Shown here: positions 15,558 through 24,157 of the stretch, piece after piece
Layout: each line of letters opens with the position of its first letter
Position numbering within the stretch: position 1 is the first letter of the stretch
Source of the DNA: Sulfurimonas hydrogeniphila
Lineage (GTDB): Bacteria > Campylobacterota > Campylobacteria > Campylobacterales > Sulfurimonadaceae
Direction: 5' to 3'
NCBI RefSeq assembly: GCF_009068765.1
Contig: NZ_CP035534.1
Location: 2,046,001 to 2,110,000 of the forward strand
Length of the DNA: 64,000 nt
Notes under the pieces: generated by a model
The model's input: only the letters and a program-made list of their open reading frames with translations
The model's database searches: none
Told to the model about the DNA's origin: nothing
Translations under genes and position numbers: made by a program

Positions 15558-15642
15558 AGTGACTTGGTTTATGCGGTTTAGATATAAGTTTTAAGCCTAC
15601 AGCCAAAGCTATAGTTCCTATAACTGCTATTGCTAGTTCCAT
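15556..15642 (-). CDS. Unit E microprotein, one membrane helix (28 aa)
   Basis: MELAIAVIGTIALAVGLKLI plus a Ser-Lys-Pro-His tail. It is the unit B microprotein with two residues deleted (one Ala-Ile pair) and two substitutions, and still open. One helix. The start lies 3 nt after the original stop of its now frameshifted partner. Confidence 0.6.
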   Translation of the reverse strand: MELAIAVIGTIALAVGLKLISKPHKPSH

Positions 15643-15645
15643 AAT

Positions 15646-15845
15646 TCATTCCTCATTAGCTTTTTTGATAAGTAAATAACCAATTAAATACAAATTTACT
15701 ATACCATAAACTGATAATAAAACAACACCAATACTGTAATTATCTTTTTGCATATAAGTATTGAAATGAAATAATACTAATAATAAGTTGCAAGCATCAT
15801 AAATGTCTCACCAAGCTTTTCTTTTGGTTTATCTATTTTAGCCAT
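15646..15845 (-). pseudogene. Unit E small membrane protein, frameshifted
   Basis: Nearly identical to the unit B 66 aa gene but one G shorter at about 15789, where unit B has GG (7158-7159). The frame then runs into TAG after about 22 codons. The -10 box (15856-15851) is intact, 5 nt from the ATG. Confidence 0.7.
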
Positions 15846-15866
15846 AAACAATTATACAATAAAAAA

Positions 15867-15964
15867 GATAAAAAATGATTGGAGTAACATAATGCTTATT
15901 CTTGTAGAAAGGTTAGTTTAAGAAAATGCACAAAATGGCAAAATGGTGCCTGACACCCTTTTTG
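15867..15964 (+). ncRNA. Unit E predicted ~98-nt RNA
   Basis: The plus-strand -10 TACAAT lies at 15855-15860. The leader ATGATTGGAGTAACATAATG opens a 5-codon frame whose stop overlaps the ATG of a 9-codon frame. It ends at palindrome copy 10. About 80 bp is identical to unit F. Predicted only. Confidence 0.35.
15927..15964 (+). repeat. Palindromic boundary repeat, copy 10
   Basis: ATGCACAAAATGGCAAAATG followed by GTGCCTGACACCC and T5. Boundary between units E and F. Confidence 0.8.
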
Positions 15965-15978
15965 TTTTGTTTTGTCTG

Positions 15979-16077
15979 TTACATAAATGTATGATCAATT
16001 CCTTTTTTATTAGACCATATTACATATATAACACCTAATAACATGCTAATCCCTATAAATATTTCATAATTATTCAT
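15979..16077 (-). CDS. Unit F microprotein, one membrane helix (32 aa)
   Basis: MNNYEIFIGISMLLGVIYVI then WSNKKGIDHTFM. One membrane helix (about 6-21) and a basic-aromatic tail, with the same plan as units A-E but different sequence. The ATG overlaps the partner's stop by four bases (ATGA). Confidence 0.6.
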   Translation of the reverse strand: MNNYEIFIGISMLLGVIYVIWSNKKGIDHTFM

Positions 16078-16295
16078 ATCTTTTTCTCCTCTTGATTTAA
16101 TTTAAATAAGTTGTTAACAAAACCAACAATGCCATATACCAATAAAAACCATAATACAGAATAAAAAATAATTTCATCAATGGATTTAAGTATATTTTCT
16201 TTATTTATCAATAAAAATATACCTGCTCCTAATGTAGTTGTAAATAAAGTAATCTTATATTTTAAAATTTCAATTTTTAATTTTATTTTTTCCAT
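16074..16295 (-). CDS. Unit F small membrane protein (73 aa)
   Basis: A 73 aa protein with a basic start (MEKIKLKIEILKYKITLFTT), two hydrophobic helices (about 15-31 and 41-62) and a charged end (KLNQEEKKI). The frame is open to 16310 but only through promoter DNA; TATAAT (16307-16302) lies 6 nt before the ATG at 16295. Different in sequence from units A-E, same architecture. No family recognised. Confidence 0.65.
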   Translation of the reverse strand: MEKIKLKIEILKYKITLFTTTLGAGIFLLINKENILKSIDEIIFYSVLWFLLVYGIVGFVNNLFKLNQEEKKI

Positions 16296-16317
16296 AAGAT
16301 AATTATACAATAAAAAG

Positions 16318-16417
16318 GATAAAAAATGATTGGAGTAACATAATGCTTATTCTTGTAGAAAGGTTAGTTTAAGAAAATGCACAAAATGGCAAAATGGTGC
16401 CTGGCACCTTTTTTTTA
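16318..16417 (+). ncRNA. Unit F predicted ~100-nt RNA
   Basis: The plus-strand -10 TACAAT lies at 16306-16311. Same leader and mini-frames as unit E, ending at palindrome copy 11. Predicted only. Confidence 0.35.
16378..16417 (+). repeat. Palindromic boundary repeat, copy 11
   Basis: ATGCACAAAATGGCAAAATG followed by GTGCCTGGCACC and T8. Boundary between units F and G, and the last copy in the window. Confidence 0.85.
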
Positions 16418-16522
16418 TTAAACCCAGTCTGCAATTTTCCAATGCTTTTTAACAGCTAAAAAACCTATAATAGCAGCAAATATAAAACCTAGTGGTATTA
16501 TTAAGATTCCTATTTCATTCAT
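16418..16522 (-). CDS. Unit G microprotein, one membrane helix (34 aa)
   Basis: Identical in protein to the unit C microprotein (MNEIGILIIPLGF..., ending KKHWKIADWV). The start overlaps the last 8 nt of the 83 aa partner. Confidence 0.75.
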   Translation of the reverse strand: MNEIGILIIPLGFIFAAIIGFLAVKKHWKIADWV

Positions 16523-16766
16523 CAGATATCCTTTCAAGTTTTTTAGTTGATAAATTCATTTTTATATAAGTTACAAAAATTGCTATTGATACAAATATAA
16601 AAATAACAGCAAATACATATCCAACCATATTTGAATCTGCTATATATTTTAGCGCATATGTACCAAACGCTCCATCAATTGCTAATAATATAATCAATTT
16701 TTTATAAAGAGAATCAATTAGTTTAGCAATAATATCAACTTTATCTTTCCGTTCCTGTAATGTCAT
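16515..16766 (-). CDS. Unit G small membrane protein (83 aa)
   Basis: One residue different from unit C (MTLQERKDK instead of MTLQARKDK) with only a few silent DNA changes. Two membrane helices. TATAAT (16778-16773) lies 6 nt before the ATG. Units C and G lie 9 kb apart on either side of the IS/RTX block, so this is a recent copy or conversion event. Its plus-strand leader has lost the palindrome and runs into the terminator of RTX gene 2. Confidence 0.75.
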   Translation of the reverse strand: MTLQERKDKVDIIAKLIDSLYKKLIILLAIDGAFGTYALKYIADSNMVGYVFAVIFIFVSIAIFVTYIKMNLSTKKLERISDE

Positions 16767-16846
16767 AAGATTATTATACAATAAAAAAGATAAAAAATGA
16801 TTGGAGTAACATAATGCTTATTCTGTGGGAGAAAGGTTAGTTTGAA

Positions 16847-16884
16847 AAAAACTTCTCATCCCCAAGAGGGGAGGAGGAAGTTTT
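16847..16884 (-). terminator. Intrinsic terminator of RTX gene 2
   Basis: AAAACTTC...CCCC pairs with GGGG...GAAGTTTT around an AAGA loop (stem with one mismatch and a bulge), followed by a T run on the minus strand. It lies 22 nt past the stop codon. Confidence 0.85.
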
Positions 16885-16905
16885 AATGTGTGGTCGTTAG
16901 AAAAA

Positions 16906-19900
16906 TTATGCTATTTCTAATGTACCAGCAGTATTGAATGATGCATCAGTACCAAGGTCAACAAGACCTGTAATCATAACAACTGCATCTGTACCATCAA
17001 CAAATGAGTTACTACTGTCCGAACCAAGATCGGCTACAATAAAAGTATTTCCATTATATTGGAACCAACCCATCTCATTAAGAGCTAAATTAGTCACTGC
17101 TTGATCAAGATATGCCTGCGTTGATTCAGTTGCACCTTGTGCCAAAGTAATTTGAGTAGCTGAAAAGGCATCAGCTACACCTATACTAATAGTGTCACCA
17201 CTATCTACACCTTGAATTACTGCGTAGTTACTTTTGTTTGTACTTCCACCAGCAAAGCTAAATGTATCTGCACCAGCTCCGCCAGTCAATACAACTAAGT
17301 CAGCACCAGCATCAACATTAAATGTATCTGCACCAGCACCTCCGTTTACAGTTGCACTATCAGCAGTCGCTGCAATACCAATAACATCATCACCAGCTCC
17401 ACCAGTAACTGTCATGCTTGCAAGTGAGAAACTAACTGTTAATGCACCAGTCATTGCGGAAGCATTTATAGTTGTTAAATTACCCATTCCTCCACTTAAT
17501 GTTAAATCAGCAGAACCATCAATATTTAGTGTAGTTACACTATCTGCATTTAAATCAAGTGTACCGACATCAGGAGTATCATCAATACCATTGTTATCAG
17601 TATCAGCAAATAGACCTTTTGCAGTTATATTGATAGTTTCAACATCATTAACAGTTAATGTACCAACATTTGTTGTAGCATCTTCAACATCTACAATAAC
17701 ATTGAAAACATCTGATGAACCAGTAGCATCTTCTAAAGTAGCAACGACAGCTACTGTATCATTTGCATCACCAGTTGAAACGGTTTGCGTATTACTTAAT
17801 ACAACAGTTGCATTTGCAGCCATATTACTTAATGTCAAAGTATCACCATCATCTGCACCACCTGAGTCATCAGTGCTATCATCCGTACCACCAGCTAAAG
17901 ATACATAATCAGCAAAACCAAGGTTTTTAGTATCAATAGTTACACCACCTGTAACATCAATTCTATCAACAATAGTCAATCTTTCAAAACTAGTAATTGC
18001 TGATGCAAAGTTAGTGTTTGCGTCTAATGATTGAGCCGAAGAAGAGGTCATCGCAATTGTATCAGTACCTGCTCCACCATCAGTAGTACCAGTTGGAACA
18101 CCCATTGTGGCAGTAGAGTATGTTAATGTATCATCCCCGTCACCTAAGTCAATATCTTTAGTTTGAGTAGCAGTGTCAACTGTAATGCTATCATTACCAG
18201 AACCAGTTGTTACAGTAGCTTTAGTACCATCAACTGTTGCCGAGATTGCACCTGTAGCACTTCCTGCAGTAATTGTCGTTGTTGCAGCAGATATATCACC
18301 CATCGCTACATTTCCAGCACCTGTTACAGTAAGTGTCTCTAATGCAGCAATAGATGTAGGGGTTACAGTTAAGTTAGCACCAGCATTTACAGTTAAGTAT
18401 TTTAATCCACCAGCTGTTAATGCTGTTGAAGTCGCTGTACCAGAAGTATTAACTGTCAAAGTTGCTACGTTACCACCAAGATTAGTTGCTCCAGTAATAC
18501 CATCTAAATTTGCTGTTAAAGTTGTAGAAGTACTTGTTAAGGCATTTGCACCTGTACTATTAGATAAGTTTAGTGTAGTTAAAGCATCTAAGCTACCACC
18601 AGCACCAAGTCCAAGTGTCGCAGTATCATATCCATCTAATGTAATAGTCGTGATAGAAGCAGTTGCGTTATCATCAACTACTACTACTCCGTAATCAGTT
18701 GAAATATTTTGAGCAACAACTGTTGTACCAGCAGCACCAGCTGTTGTTACCGCAGCAAATGTTGCATCATCAGCAGCACCATTATCAGCAGCACCAGCAC
18801 CATCTGCATCAGTATAAACTTCTAAATTGGGAACATCAGTATCTGCCGTTGTTGAAGTAAATGTTACTGTTGAGCCTGATACAGCGCTTGATGTCCAACC
18901 TGCATCCAAAGTACCTGTAAAGTAACCGTTAGCAGTTATACCACCAGCGGCTTGTGTATCAGTAGCAGTTAGCTCAGCAAATGCAGCAGCAACTTCAGCA
19001 CCTGTTAGAGCCTTTGTTGCTATAAAAGTTAAATCTGTACCACATGTAGCTCCACCAGTAACACCCACTAATGCAGCTTCACCTGCAGCAAGTGCACCAA
19101 ATGTAATAGCGGCAGTTTCTGTTACATTACCAGTAGTTACAGCTGCAAGATCAGTAGCAGTTGCATTTTGAGTAATAGTTACTTCTGTTGTAGCATCACC
19201 TGCAATAGCAGTATATATACCAGCAGTAATATCAGCACCCTTTCCTGTGGTTGCTGTATTTGTCATATTTGCAGTAATGTCGATTGTTGAACCACCAGTT
19301 ACAGTAACATTACCAGCAGTTGCAGCTGTACCATCTGAAGTTGTGTTTTGAGTAACAACAACAGCACCAGTTGGTAAATCTGTCGCAGCACCACCTTGAC
19401 CTACATTAATAGCAGCACTAGTTGCCTTGTCAGCTGTAGTTGTAATAGTAACATCTGTACCACCATCAACATCAATAGTATTTGCTCCAGTATTATCTGT
19501 ATCGGTGATAGTAATAGTTCCTGCAGGAACAGTAATTGCACCAATAGTAATAGTCTGCGCAGCAGTCGCATCATTCACAACTACAGTCTTACCACCATCA
19601 ACATCAATAGCTCCTGTAATCCCAGAAACATTAACATCTGTTGTTGTAGCTGCATCAATAGTTGTAGCAGTACCTTGTGTTACATTCAATGTTTCAAGAC
19701 CAGTAAAACCTGTTGAAGTATTAATCGTTGCAGCACCTGCTGAACGGAGGTTAATAGTTTCTACATTTGAAACTGTTACAGTTGGTAAAGGTGCAGCTAT
19801 TACTTCATTTATATTTAAAGTATCTGTTCCGCCTGCACCGTCTATAGTGTCAAGTGCTGTCAGTGTTGAGTTTGTACCGTCTAAGATGGCATTAAATGTG

Positions 19901-20472
19901 TCATTCTTTTCAGTTCCTGTAAGTGTATCTACACCTGTTGTTAAAGCAACCGTTTCACCAGGGTTTACTGCAGTAGCAACTGCAGCTTCAGCAGCCGTAA
20001 CAGTTGCAGGGTCAGCCGTAATGTTTGCCAACTCTGCAGTAGCAACATCTGTAGGTACTTTGTCTAAAATAGTCTGAATACCAAAAGTAGCCATATTTTC
20101 TAAACGAACACCGTCATCATTGCCCGGTTCTGCTGCACTTTGTAACATTGAGTACATAATGTTACCTCTGTCAAGTACGCCTGCATCAAGCTGGTTTACC
20201 CAGTTTTGCAGTCCACCTGCATCTGGAGCTCTTCCAAATACATTGTTGTATATAGCTGTAATATACTCACTGTTTGTCATAATAGCCGGATACGTTGCCT
20301 GATATTCAGGTTGATTTGTGAAATCTTGAGCGATTTCATCATATGTCATCAAACCAGCAGCATATTGGTTATACCAGTTGTCAAGCCCGCCTGCGTCAGG
20401 GACTCTACCAAAAGCCGCTATATAAATTTTCGCTATTTCTACTCTCGCAGTTTCTATGGGATCTAATGCCAT
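16906..20472 (-). CDS. Giant RTX / DUF4214 surface protein 2
   Basis: A 1188 aa protein whose first 165 residues (MALDPIETARVEIAKIYIAA; two FGRAPDAGGL blocks) closely match RTX protein 1. The middle is a long Thr/Ala-rich beta-repeat region resembling S-layer proteins; RTX-type repeats lie near 1040-1100 (GGAGDDVIG, GGAGADTFNV, GGAGADTFSF). It has a single Cys (near 465) and no Sec signal peptide; type I secretion is expected. A very strong ribosome site (GAGGAGG) precedes the ATG, with an extended -10 promoter about 170 nt upstream: a highly expressed gene. The polysaccharide export operon lies next to it. S-layer or matrix protein is the best guess. Confidence 0.85.
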   Translation of the reverse strand: MALDPIETARVEIAKIYIAAFGRVPDAGGLDNWYNQYAAGLMTYDEIAQDFTNQPEYQATYPAIMTNSEYITAIYNNVFGRAPDAGGLQNWVNQLDAGVLDRGNIMYSMLQSAAEPGNDDGVRLENMATFGIQTILDKVPTDVATAELANITADPATVTAAEAAVATAVNPGETVALTTGVDTLTGTEKNDTFNAILDGTNSTLTALDTIDGAGGTDTLNINEVIAAPLPTVTVSNVETINLRSAGAATINTSTGFTGLETLNVTQGTATTIDAATTTDVNVSGITGAIDVDGGKTVVVNDATAAQTITIGAITVPAGTITITDTDNTGANTIDVDGGTDVTITTTADKATSAAINVGQGGAATDLPTGAVVVTQNTTSDGTAATAGNVTVTGGSTIDITANMTNTATTGKGADITAGIYTAIAGDATTEVTITQNATATDLAAVTTGNVTETAAITFGALAAGEAALVGVTGGATCGTDLTFIATKALTGAEVAAAFAELTATDTQAAGGITANGYFTGTLDAGWTSSAVSGSTVTFTSTTADTDVPNLEVYTDADGAGAADNGAADDATFAAVTTAGAAGTTVVAQNISTDYGVVVVDDNATASITTITLDGYDTATLGLGAGGSLDALTTLNLSNSTGANALTSTSTTLTANLDGITGATNLGGNVATLTVNTSGTATSTALTAGGLKYLTVNAGANLTVTPTSIAALETLTVTGAGNVAMGDISAATTTITAGSATGAISATVDGTKATVTTGSGNDSITVDTATQTKDIDLGDGDDTLTYSTATMGVPTGTTDGGAGTDTIAMTSSSAQSLDANTNFASAITSFERLTIVDRIDVTGGVTIDTKNLGFADYVSLAGGTDDSTDDSGGADDGDTLTLSNMAANATVVLSNTQTVSTGDANDTVAVVATLEDATGSSDVFNVIVDVEDATTNVGTLTVNDVETINITAKGLFADTDNNGIDDTPDVGTLDLNADSVTTLNIDGSADLTLSGGMGNLTTINASAMTGALTVSFSLASMTVTGGAGDDVIGIAATADSATVNGGAGADTFNVDAGADLVVLTGGAGADTFSFAGGSTNKSNYAVIQGVDSGDTISIGVADAFSATQITLAQGATESTQAYLDQAVTNLALNEMGWFQYNGNTFIVADLGSDSSNSFVDGTDAVVMITGLVDLGTDASFNTAGTLEIA

Positions 20473-20638
20473 GTATTTCCTCCTCAGGAATCTTTTTAAA
20501 TTTTTTGTAATTTTAAAATCTATCTACTAGAAGACAACCTTTCAAAATAGGTGCACCACTTAAAAGGTAAATCCATTATCTTATAGAAGATATAAAACTA
20601 CCCTAACTATCGATAGTATTTTAAAAATACTTGCAATG

Positions 20639-20647
20639 ATTATAGCA
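20639..20647 (-). promoter_or_regulatory. Extended -10 promoter of RTX gene 2
   Basis: Minus-strand TGCTATAAT is a perfect extended -10. The transcript would begin near 20632 with an untranslated leader of about 160 nt. Apart from this the 20473-20672 gap shows no gene. Confidence 0.65.
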
Positions 20648-20672
20648 TATTTTTATTTATAATCAAGTCTTC

Positions 20673-23159
20673 TTATAGCAATTCTAATAATTTTTGTGCA
20701 CTTTGTTTCCATGTTAAAAATTTAATATTATTTTTATTTAACATTTGTTGCTTGTACTTGATCCAGTCTTGCAGTGTTTTTGCAATATCTGCAGGTTCTT
20801 TGGTATTGGGAAAATAGCTGATGTTGTTGCCGGCTATTTCTTTAAACACGGGGATATCTCTTGCTATAACTGGTTTATTTTTCTGTGCAGCTTCTATAAG
20901 CGGAAGCCCAAAGCCCTCTGCCTCACTTGGCATAAGTACTGCTATTGCTGTTTTATATACCTCATCGAGATACTCATCACTTATAGATTCTAAGATAAAA
21001 AGATGTTTTTCTTTTTGGGGATGTGCCATCATATATGTATAAAGTTCTTCTACGAGCCAGCCTTTTTTACCTACTATCACAAGATTGAGCTTTTCTCCTG
21101 CTTTCCAAAGTATTTCAAAGGCTTTGATGGTTTGCATGTGTCCTTTTCTTGGTTCTATGGTTCCTACCATTAAAAAAGACGGGTACTTTGCAAGCTTTTG
21201 CAATGTCTCTTTGGCATTGTCAGGCAGACCTTTGCTTGGCAGACTCTTGTCTATATCTGCTCCCAGATGAAACCAGGCTGTTTTTGGATAGGGCTGTGCG
21301 GTATGCTCCATGAGCCAATTTTTCAGTTCCTTTTCTACAGTCTGAGAGATGGTTATCAAAGAAGTAGCGGTTTTACTTATGGTCTGTAGCCAGTTGGCAA
21401 AAACATCCGAAGTTCCCTTCGGCCACCACTGAGGATTTGTCACAGGAAGAATGTCATAGACTATAAAGTGCAGTTGCATACCGATTTTTTTAAAATACTC
21501 ATGCCAGATATTTGTTTCATCAATAATGTCCGCATTAAGGTCAAGTGATATATAGACATCCTGAGTATTGACAATTATCGGGGTATCAGAACTCTTTGAC
21601 ATTATGTCAAAATACTTTGTTTTAAAGCTGTTTGCATATCTGTAACAATTTTTGTCAAAATAAATGGGCTGTATCTCAAAACAGTTTTGTGACATGTTCA
21701 TCCAAGTGGCAAGAATACTGCGCACTACTCTTTGTATACCAGACTTGGCATCCACCTTTGCCAGTTTTGAGATATCTACGAGTAGTTGGGGTTTGGCATG
21801 TACTCTTTGGTTGAGAGACATTGCATATGCAAGTTGCAGTCGTTCTTGTTGTGTGCATTGTAACGTAAACTTTTGCAGTCTTTGAAGTAAATTTTCGCTG
21901 TTTACATGTAACGCATTTGTTGTCTGTGTTTTTTTTGCCAACGCAAGCAGTGCCTCTTTTGCTTTTTGGGCAACTGTTTTTGGAGAAAATCTTTTTGCCT
22001 GGTAAACGGCTGATCTTTTTAAATCAAGTAAAAATGCCTGTGATGTCAATGCCTCTTGCAGTTTGTTTTTTATAGCCTCAACATCAGAAGGATCAAACAG
22101 TGCCTCTTTGTTGTTTATAACTTCAGGTATGCCTGTGGTGTTTGAGCATATAACGGCAGCACCGCAGGAGATAGCTTCAAGTATGGGCAGTCCAAAACCT
22201 TCATGGTAAGAGGGAAATACAAAAACTTTGCACAGAGTGTAAAGTGTTTTTAAGTCAGCATCACTGACATAACCTAAAAGTCTAAACTCTGTAGCACTTA
22301 ATGTATTTTCTTTTGCAAGTGCCGACAGGTTTGCTTTTGCTTCTTTGGTCAATTTACTTGCAATGACAAGCTGGTGCTTAGTTCGTAACTCTTGAGGCAG
22401 AGCTGCATATGCTTCTATAAGATGTTTAAAGTTTTTTCTTGCATCAAAACCGCCCGGTGCATAAAAAATAAAATCTTTTTGCAGTCCGTAATGTGTGAAA
22501 AAATTTTCTTCTTCTTCCTCAAGCATTTCTACAGGCTTAAAAGTACTGTCTATTGCTGTATGTATTGTCACAATTTTATCTACCTGAATATGCAGCATTT
22601 TTTCAGCTTCTTGTTTTGAATGCTCTGATATGCTTAAATACAAATCTGCTTTTTTCAAAGAGGCAATTTTTCTCTCATAAAAATCTTTTTGCACGGCTGT
22701 TTTCAAGTATGTTTCTTGATGCACCAAAGGTATCAGGTCATATAAAATCACTGCAGTGGGTATATGCCCTACATATTCGTTTATAGAAACGACTGCATCA
22801 TCATGGTAACCTTCAAAAAGACTTGTCACAAGTACAAGGTCGGGGGAGAGGGAGGCTAAAAAATATTCACGTATAATTTTTGCTCTCGTCGTTCTGTGTA
22901 AATTCTCAGGGTTACTCTCATTTGTAGCAACAGGCGTCTTAAATTTTACAATACGGCTTTTATCAATATAGTGTGTAAACTCTTCTATAAAATTTTCCTC
23001 ATATGTAAGCAGGTTTTCATTACATACGAGCCATATATCTGCTTCTTTTTCTTCTTGAAAAAGCTGAAGGATATTTGTCACAAACAAATGAGAGTATCTT
23101 CCAATACCACGGTGTTTACTGGCACTCTGTATGCCCTGTACATCTATGACGATTCGCAA
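20673..23159 (-). CDS. Double GT-B glycosyltransferase
   Basis: An 828 aa cytoplasmic protein with two glycosyltransferase units in tandem. The first (about 1-400) begins IVIDVQGIQSASKHRGIGRY and has HEGFGLPILEA; the second (about 450-828) has EAEGFGLPLIEA. Both are the E-x7-E nucleotide-sugar motif of GT4 enzymes. A linker of about 40 residues joins them. The start is TTG at 23159, overlapping the FkbM gene by 16 nt. Last gene of the manC-wzm-wzt-fkbM operon, so it probably adds two sugars to the exported polysaccharide; donor sugars are unknown (GDP-mannose is likely, given manC). Confidence 0.88.
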   Translation of the reverse strand: MRIVIDVQGIQSASKHRGIGRYSHLFVTNILQLFQEEKEADIWLVCNENLLTYEENFIEEFTHYIDKSRIVKFKTPVATNESNPENLHRTTRAKIIREYFLASLSPDLVLVTSLFEGYHDDAVVSINEYVGHIPTAVILYDLIPLVHQETYLKTAVQKDFYERKIASLKKADLYLSISEHSKQEAEKMLHIQVDKIVTIHTAIDSTFKPVEMLEEEEENFFTHYGLQKDFIFYAPGGFDARKNFKHLIEAYAALPQELRTKHQLVIASKLTKEAKANLSALAKENTLSATEFRLLGYVSDADLKTLYTLCKVFVFPSYHEGFGLPILEAISCGAAVICSNTTGIPEVINNKEALFDPSDVEAIKNKLQEALTSQAFLLDLKRSAVYQAKRFSPKTVAQKAKEALLALAKKTQTTNALHVNSENLLQRLQKFTLQCTQQERLQLAYAMSLNQRVHAKPQLLVDISKLAKVDAKSGIQRVVRSILATWMNMSQNCFEIQPIYFDKNCYRYANSFKTKYFDIMSKSSDTPIIVNTQDVYISLDLNADIIDETNIWHEYFKKIGMQLHFIVYDILPVTNPQWWPKGTSDVFANWLQTISKTATSLITISQTVEKELKNWLMEHTAQPYPKTAWFHLGADIDKSLPSKGLPDNAKETLQKLAKYPSFLMVGTIEPRKGHMQTIKAFEILWKAGEKLNLVIVGKKGWLVEELYTYMMAHPQKEKHLFILESISDEYLDEVYKTAIAVLMPSEAEGFGLPLIEAAQKNKPVIARDIPVFKEIAGNNISYFPNTKEPADIAKTLQDWIKYKQQMLNKNNIKFLTWKQSAQKLLELL

Positions 23160-24157
23160 GATAATTCCTTGTATATGTTTTGTGCGTCTGCATTAAGCTG
23201 TTCAAAGTTTTTCGGATACACATTTTGTGTTTTCTTCTCTTCTTTTTGTGTCTGTGTTGTCTGCTGTATTAAAGCAGGAGATGTTTTTTTAAAATAAGAA
23301 AAGAAAGTTCGCAAAGGTTTTGTAATCTTCCATGATTTACTGTTTAAGAGTTCTGCTTCACGTATTTTAAGCTCATTAATCTCCTGTAAAAGATTGTTAT
23401 GTGTTTTTTCCCATGCTTCTCTTTCATTTTGCAGTTTTAAAGAGAAATATTCAGCTCTTTGCAATGCTCTTTTATGTTCATACTGAATATAGTCATCTAA
23501 AATATTCGGCGGAGAAGAAAAATGTTTTGCAAGTTCTTTTTTTTCATTCGCAAGATAGTATTTGTTTATGCCATCAAAATAGACCTGTGTATAGTTGTGC
23601 TGTATGATGAGATGTTCCCATTTCGACGATATATCTTCATTGGTTCCCGGCAATGTTGCTTCCACAAGCAGTATCCATGGGCGTACTTTTTCAAAAGAAA
23701 CACTTTGCAATACATCTTCTTCAGCACCTTCTACATCTATTTTTAAAAAATGGATTGTTTTAGGTGCATACTGTTGTACTAAATCGTCAATTGTGACAGT
23801 TTTAACGGTTACAGGTTTTTGCGAAAAAGTATTGTCATTTTTTGCATGCGCAATGTCGGGATTTGTTGTTGAACGTCCTCTGACATCACTGACAAAAAAT
23901 GTAATTTCATCCATCTTGGCACTAACTGCATAATTAAGATTGATATCGCGTACTCTTTTTTCCTGTAATCGTTGGAAGAATTTTTTTTCCGGTTCTACAT
24001 TGATACCCTGCCAGCCTGCATCATAAAACGCTTTCGTGACAGAGTCATGCAATGGATCATTGGCGCCGACATCAATGTAAAAGCCCTCTTTTACATTTTG
24101 TAATGCTCTGTGAAGCATTACATCTTCGAGGTTTTGACTGTAACTTACAAAGCTCAT
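23144..24157 (-). CDS. FkbM-family methyltransferase
   Basis: A SAM-dependent methyltransferase of 337 aa with FYIDVGANDPLHDSVTKAFY (SAM site near 24), VEPEKKFF, and FLKIDVEGAEEDVLQ near 180. The C-terminal third is a coiled coil followed by SWKITKPLRTF, a segment common at the ends of sugar-modifying enzymes. ATG at 24157 is chosen because AAGGA precedes it and it overlaps the wzt stop (ATGA); the frame is open to 24190. It probably caps or decorates the polysaccharide. Confidence 0.88.
   Translation of the reverse strand: MSFVSYSQNLEDVMLHRALQNVKEGFYIDVGANDPLHDSVTKAFYDAGWQGINVEPEKKFFQRLQEKRVRDINLNYAVSAKMDEITFFVSDVRGRSTTNPDIAHAKNDNTFSQKPVTVKTVTIDDLVQQYAPKTIHFLKIDVEGAEEDVLQSVSFEKVRPWILLVEATLPGTNEDISSKWEHLIIQHNYTQVYFDGINKYYLANEKKELAKHFSSPPNILDDYIQYEHKRALQRAEYFSLKLQNEREAWEKTHNNLLQEINELKIREAELLNSKSWKITKPLRTFFSYFKKTSPALIQQTTQTQKEEKKTQNVYPKNFEQLNADAQNIYKELSCESS

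Noticed and set aside
4308-16417. Integron attC sites or a CRISPR array
   Set aside because: Repeats are 30-75 bp with spacing of 360-4000 bp holding genes, so not CRISPR. No clear RYYYAAC/GTTRRRY pair and no integron integrase in the window, so a true integron is not supported; kept only as an analogy.
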